DNA of 64,000 nt from an uncultured Moraxella sp. GTDB lineage: Bacteria > Pseudomonadota > Gammaproteobacteria > Pseudomonadales > Moraxellaceae. The notes below the pieces were generated by a model that had not been told where the DNA came from, did no database searches, and worked only from the letters and a program-made list of their open reading frames with translations. Below are positions 62,362 to 64,000 of this stretch, one piece after another (positions within the stretch are counted from its first letter, which is position 1; the number at the start of each line of letters is the position of its first letter). The stretch spans positions 1 through 64,000 of the forward strand of contig CALTTC010000001.1 in the NCBI GenBank assembly GCA_943908425.1, written 5' to 3'. A program made the translations under genes and the position numbers.

Positions 62362-63165
62362 TTATTCATCGTTTGAATCATCGCTTATCTTTTCAGGCAA
62401 AAAGCTTTGATGACGCAACGTGCCATCACCGTTATTTAGCGTGCCAAGGTAGTCTAACGTGTCTTGTTCAATGGCATTTGCGTCTTGCTCATTAAGCTGT
62501 CCAGTTAATAATTGCCAACGCAAAAACAGTAGCCAAGTGTTGATAACATCGCTTTCGCAATAAGTGGCAAGGCGTGTCCACTCGCCATTTTGTACCATTG
62601 GCAATACATCATAGCCTGTGGTGTCGCCCTTGCCTGCAAGCCCACAAAGGCTAGCAACCACGTCTAATTTTTGACTGTTACCAAAACTGCCCAGTTTCAT
62701 TTTGTCCATTAGGTCAATATGCTGTGTGCTGTAGCGGGCAAGGTAGCCGTTTTTGTGGTCGTTGAACAGATTGGGAGCGACTAATTTATGGTGCAAACTG
62801 CGATAGCCTAGGACAGGTAAATCAAAGCCTGCCCCATTCCACGATACCAATTGTGGTTTAAGCTTTTTATTAAACGCTCGCAAAAAGGTTTGGATAATTG
62901 CTTTTTCGCCCAACGTATCTGCCAGCAGTGATTTTAGGGCGTATTTTTTTTGGGCTAAATCTACCCAAAAAAATGACAAACAAACAATCTTGTGCAATGG
63001 GTTTTGCATAAAACTGTTGCCTGCTTCTGCTTCACGCAAGGCAATCAAGGCGGTGAGTGCATCGTCATCGGACAAATCGGCAAGCTCTGGATATAGCCGT
63101 CTGCCTGTGGTAATATCAGGGGTGGTCTCAATATCAAATACCAAAATGGGGGTGTTAAAATTCAT
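62362..63165 (-). CDS. Predicted 3'-5' exonuclease (DEDDy, PolB-like)
   Basis: 267 residues. Exo I motif VFDIETTPD near residue 10, Exo II SWNGAGFDLPVL near residue 108, and Exo III YCESDVINT (Tyr with Asp four residues on) define a DEDDy nuclease resembling the proofreading domain of family-B polymerases. No polymerase domain is present. It probably acts on DNA or RNA ends, with its cellular role unknown. AAGGAAAAGG precedes the ATG. Downstream of the small membrane protein gene on the same strand. Confidence 0.85.
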   Translation of the reverse strand: MNFNTPILVFDIETTPDITTGRRLYPELADLSDDDALTALIALREAEAGNSFMQNPLHKIVCLSFFWVDLAQKKYALKSLLADTLGEKAIIQTFLRAFNKKLKPQLVSWNGAGFDLPVLGYRSLHHKLVAPNLFNDHKNGYLARYSTQHIDLMDKMKLGSFGNSQKLDVVASLCGLAGKGDTTGYDVLPMVQNGEWTRLATYCESDVINTWLLFLRWQLLTGQLNEQDANAIEQDTLDYLGTLNNGDGTLRHQSFLPEKISDDSNDE

Positions 63166-63245
63166 CCTTTTCCTTAACTAAGTAACAAAAAATAAGCAAC
63201 CATCTAAAATAAATATAATCAAACGACAGTGCCAAGCAAGCAATA

Positions 63246-63533
63246 TCAAGCGACCAATACCGATGGCAAAACAATCATTAACGCCCCACCAATGAGTAAG
63301 CAAAACCAAAGTAGCGTATTATCGCCAAAGCGTCTAAGCACAGCAAAATATCCCCAAGCATATAACATCGCTAATATAGAGCCAATCAACCCACCCAAAA
63401 AAGGCACGCCAAGCATTAGCATTAGCCCCAAATGAGCCACGCCAAATGCGATAGCCCAACCGTAAGCAGGGTAGTTTTTGCCGAGCGTATCAAGCCCGTA
63501 AGCAAAGGCGATTAGTAACAAAATAGACATCAT
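63246..63533 (-). CDS. Small three-helix membrane protein, unknown function
   Basis: 95 residues with three hydrophobic stretches (about 3-20, 28-65, 72-94) and short charged turns (RRFGD). I do not recognise a family. The first of two adjacent ATGs is used; there is no clear ribosome site. It lies between cysM and the exonuclease gene on the same strand, 52 bases after cysM, so cotranscription is possible. Being a conserved open frame rather than a shadow is inferred from its composition and the absence of any competing gene. Confidence 0.6.
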   Translation of the reverse strand: MMSILLLIAFAYGLDTLGKNYPAYGWAIAFGVAHLGLMLMLGVPFLGGLIGSILAMLYAWGYFAVLRRFGDNTLLWFCLLIGGALMIVLPSVLVA

Positions 63534-63585
63534 AAGCGTTTACTTCCATTGGGTGCTTGTGGTGAGTGTTTCAATTATGATGGTC

Positions 63586-64000
63586 TTAATCCTGCCCAAA
63601 CAGCCCTGTGGATAAATACCTATCGCCTCTGTCGCACACGATAAATACAATTACCGCATTGGGGTTGGTTTGGGCGATTTGTTGGGCTGCCCACGCCGCT
63701 CCCCCTGATGACACGCCTGCAAAAATCCCTTCGCTTTTGGCAAGCTTACGCATCGTGTTTTCGGCATCGGCTTGTTGTATGTCTATGATTGTATCAACGA
63801 GCGTCGGGTCAAAAATTTTGGGCAGATAATCAGGCGACCATCGGCGAATGCCTGCGATATTTGCACCTGTCGCTGGCTGTAGCCCAATGATTTGTATGGC
63901 AGGATTTTGCTCTTTTAAAAACTGCCCAACGCCCATAATCGTGCCCGTTGTCCCCATACTGCTCACAAAATGGGTGATTTTACCGCCTGTTTGTTGCCAA
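63586..64000 (-). CDS. cysM: Cysteine synthase B, 3' part (truncated by the window edge)
   Basis: PLP enzyme making cysteine from O-acetylserine and sulfide or thiosulfate. The 138 visible residues begin WQQTGGKITHFVSSMGTTGT, in frame through the window edge, so the gene continues to the right. GTTGTIMGVGQFLKEQNP, FAGVSSGGAAWAA (PLP region) and the C-terminus RGDRYLSTGLFGQ favour CysM over CysK. The PLP-binding lysine lies outside the window. Confidence 0.92.
   Translation of the reverse strand, partial: WQQTGGKITHFVSSMGTTGTIMGVGQFLKEQNPAIQIIGLQPATGANIAGIRRWSPDYLPKIFDPTLVDTIIDIQQADAENTMRKLAKSEGIFAGVSSGGAAWAAQQIAQTNPNAVIVFIVCDRGDRYLSTGLFGQD

Overview
The window looks like a chromosome segment from the Moraxellaceae, most likely a Moraxella or close relative. 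The evidence is the moderately AT-rich sequence, the gltA / sdhCDAB / sucAB / lpd order, a galU-pgi-ugd-like-galE capsule sugar module like that at Acinetobacter K loci, the ferredoxin-coaD pairing, and a Neisseria/Haemophilus-type ABC capsule exporter. It carries about 55 protein genes. I saw no rRNA, tRNA, phage, insertion sequence or CRISPR array.

Layout. 0-5 kb: efp and its modification enzyme gene epmB (divergent), dapB, dnaJ, an orphan lipoprotein and rpsO. 6-9 kb: pnp and a glutathione transferase gene. 9-14.4 kb: sstT and pepA, then lptFG (LPS export), divergent from pepA. 14.5-29.2 kb: an MFS transporter, gltA and the TCA genes sdhCDAB, sucAB and lpd, separated by unusually long, repeat-filled spacers. 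sucCD are absent where expected. 29.4-47.4 kb: a capsule locus with exporter genes ctrABCD, then a central block of predicted glycosyltransferases, a HAD phosphatase, a nucleotidyltransferase-kinase fusion, a second nucleotidyltransferase and UDP-galactopyranose mutase, then galU, pgi, a Ugd-like gene, galE and rdgB. 47.6-54.5 kb: tig, clpP, clpX, fadB, fadA. 55-61 kb, all minus strand: a zinc-independent L36 paralogue (46 aa) behind a probable Zur operator, a DUF475/TerC-type membrane protein, ferredoxin, coaD, and the capsule lipid-linker genes kpsS and kpsC. 61-64 kb: 2,3-butanediol dehydrogenase, a DEDD exonuclease, a small membrane protein and the 3' part of cysM.

How it fits together. 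GalU, Pgi and GalE supply UDP-sugars. The mutase (Glf) makes UDP-galactofuranose. The glycosyltransferases build a probably Galf-containing chain, decorated by whatever the HAD/nucleotidyltransferase/kinase set activates. KpsC and KpsS build the poly-Kdo linker, and CtrABCD export the polymer.

Two window-scale points stand out. First, the tetranucleotide GCGC is almost absent from three blocks (about 5.2-9.2 kb, 14.4-29.3 kb and 62.3-64 kb) but common elsewhere. The first two blocks also hold all the long, tandem-duplication-rich spacers, which suggests a mosaic chromosome made by recombination between lineages. Second, the centre of the capsule locus encodes a set of enzymes whose product I cannot name, and is the best candidate for undescribed biochemistry.
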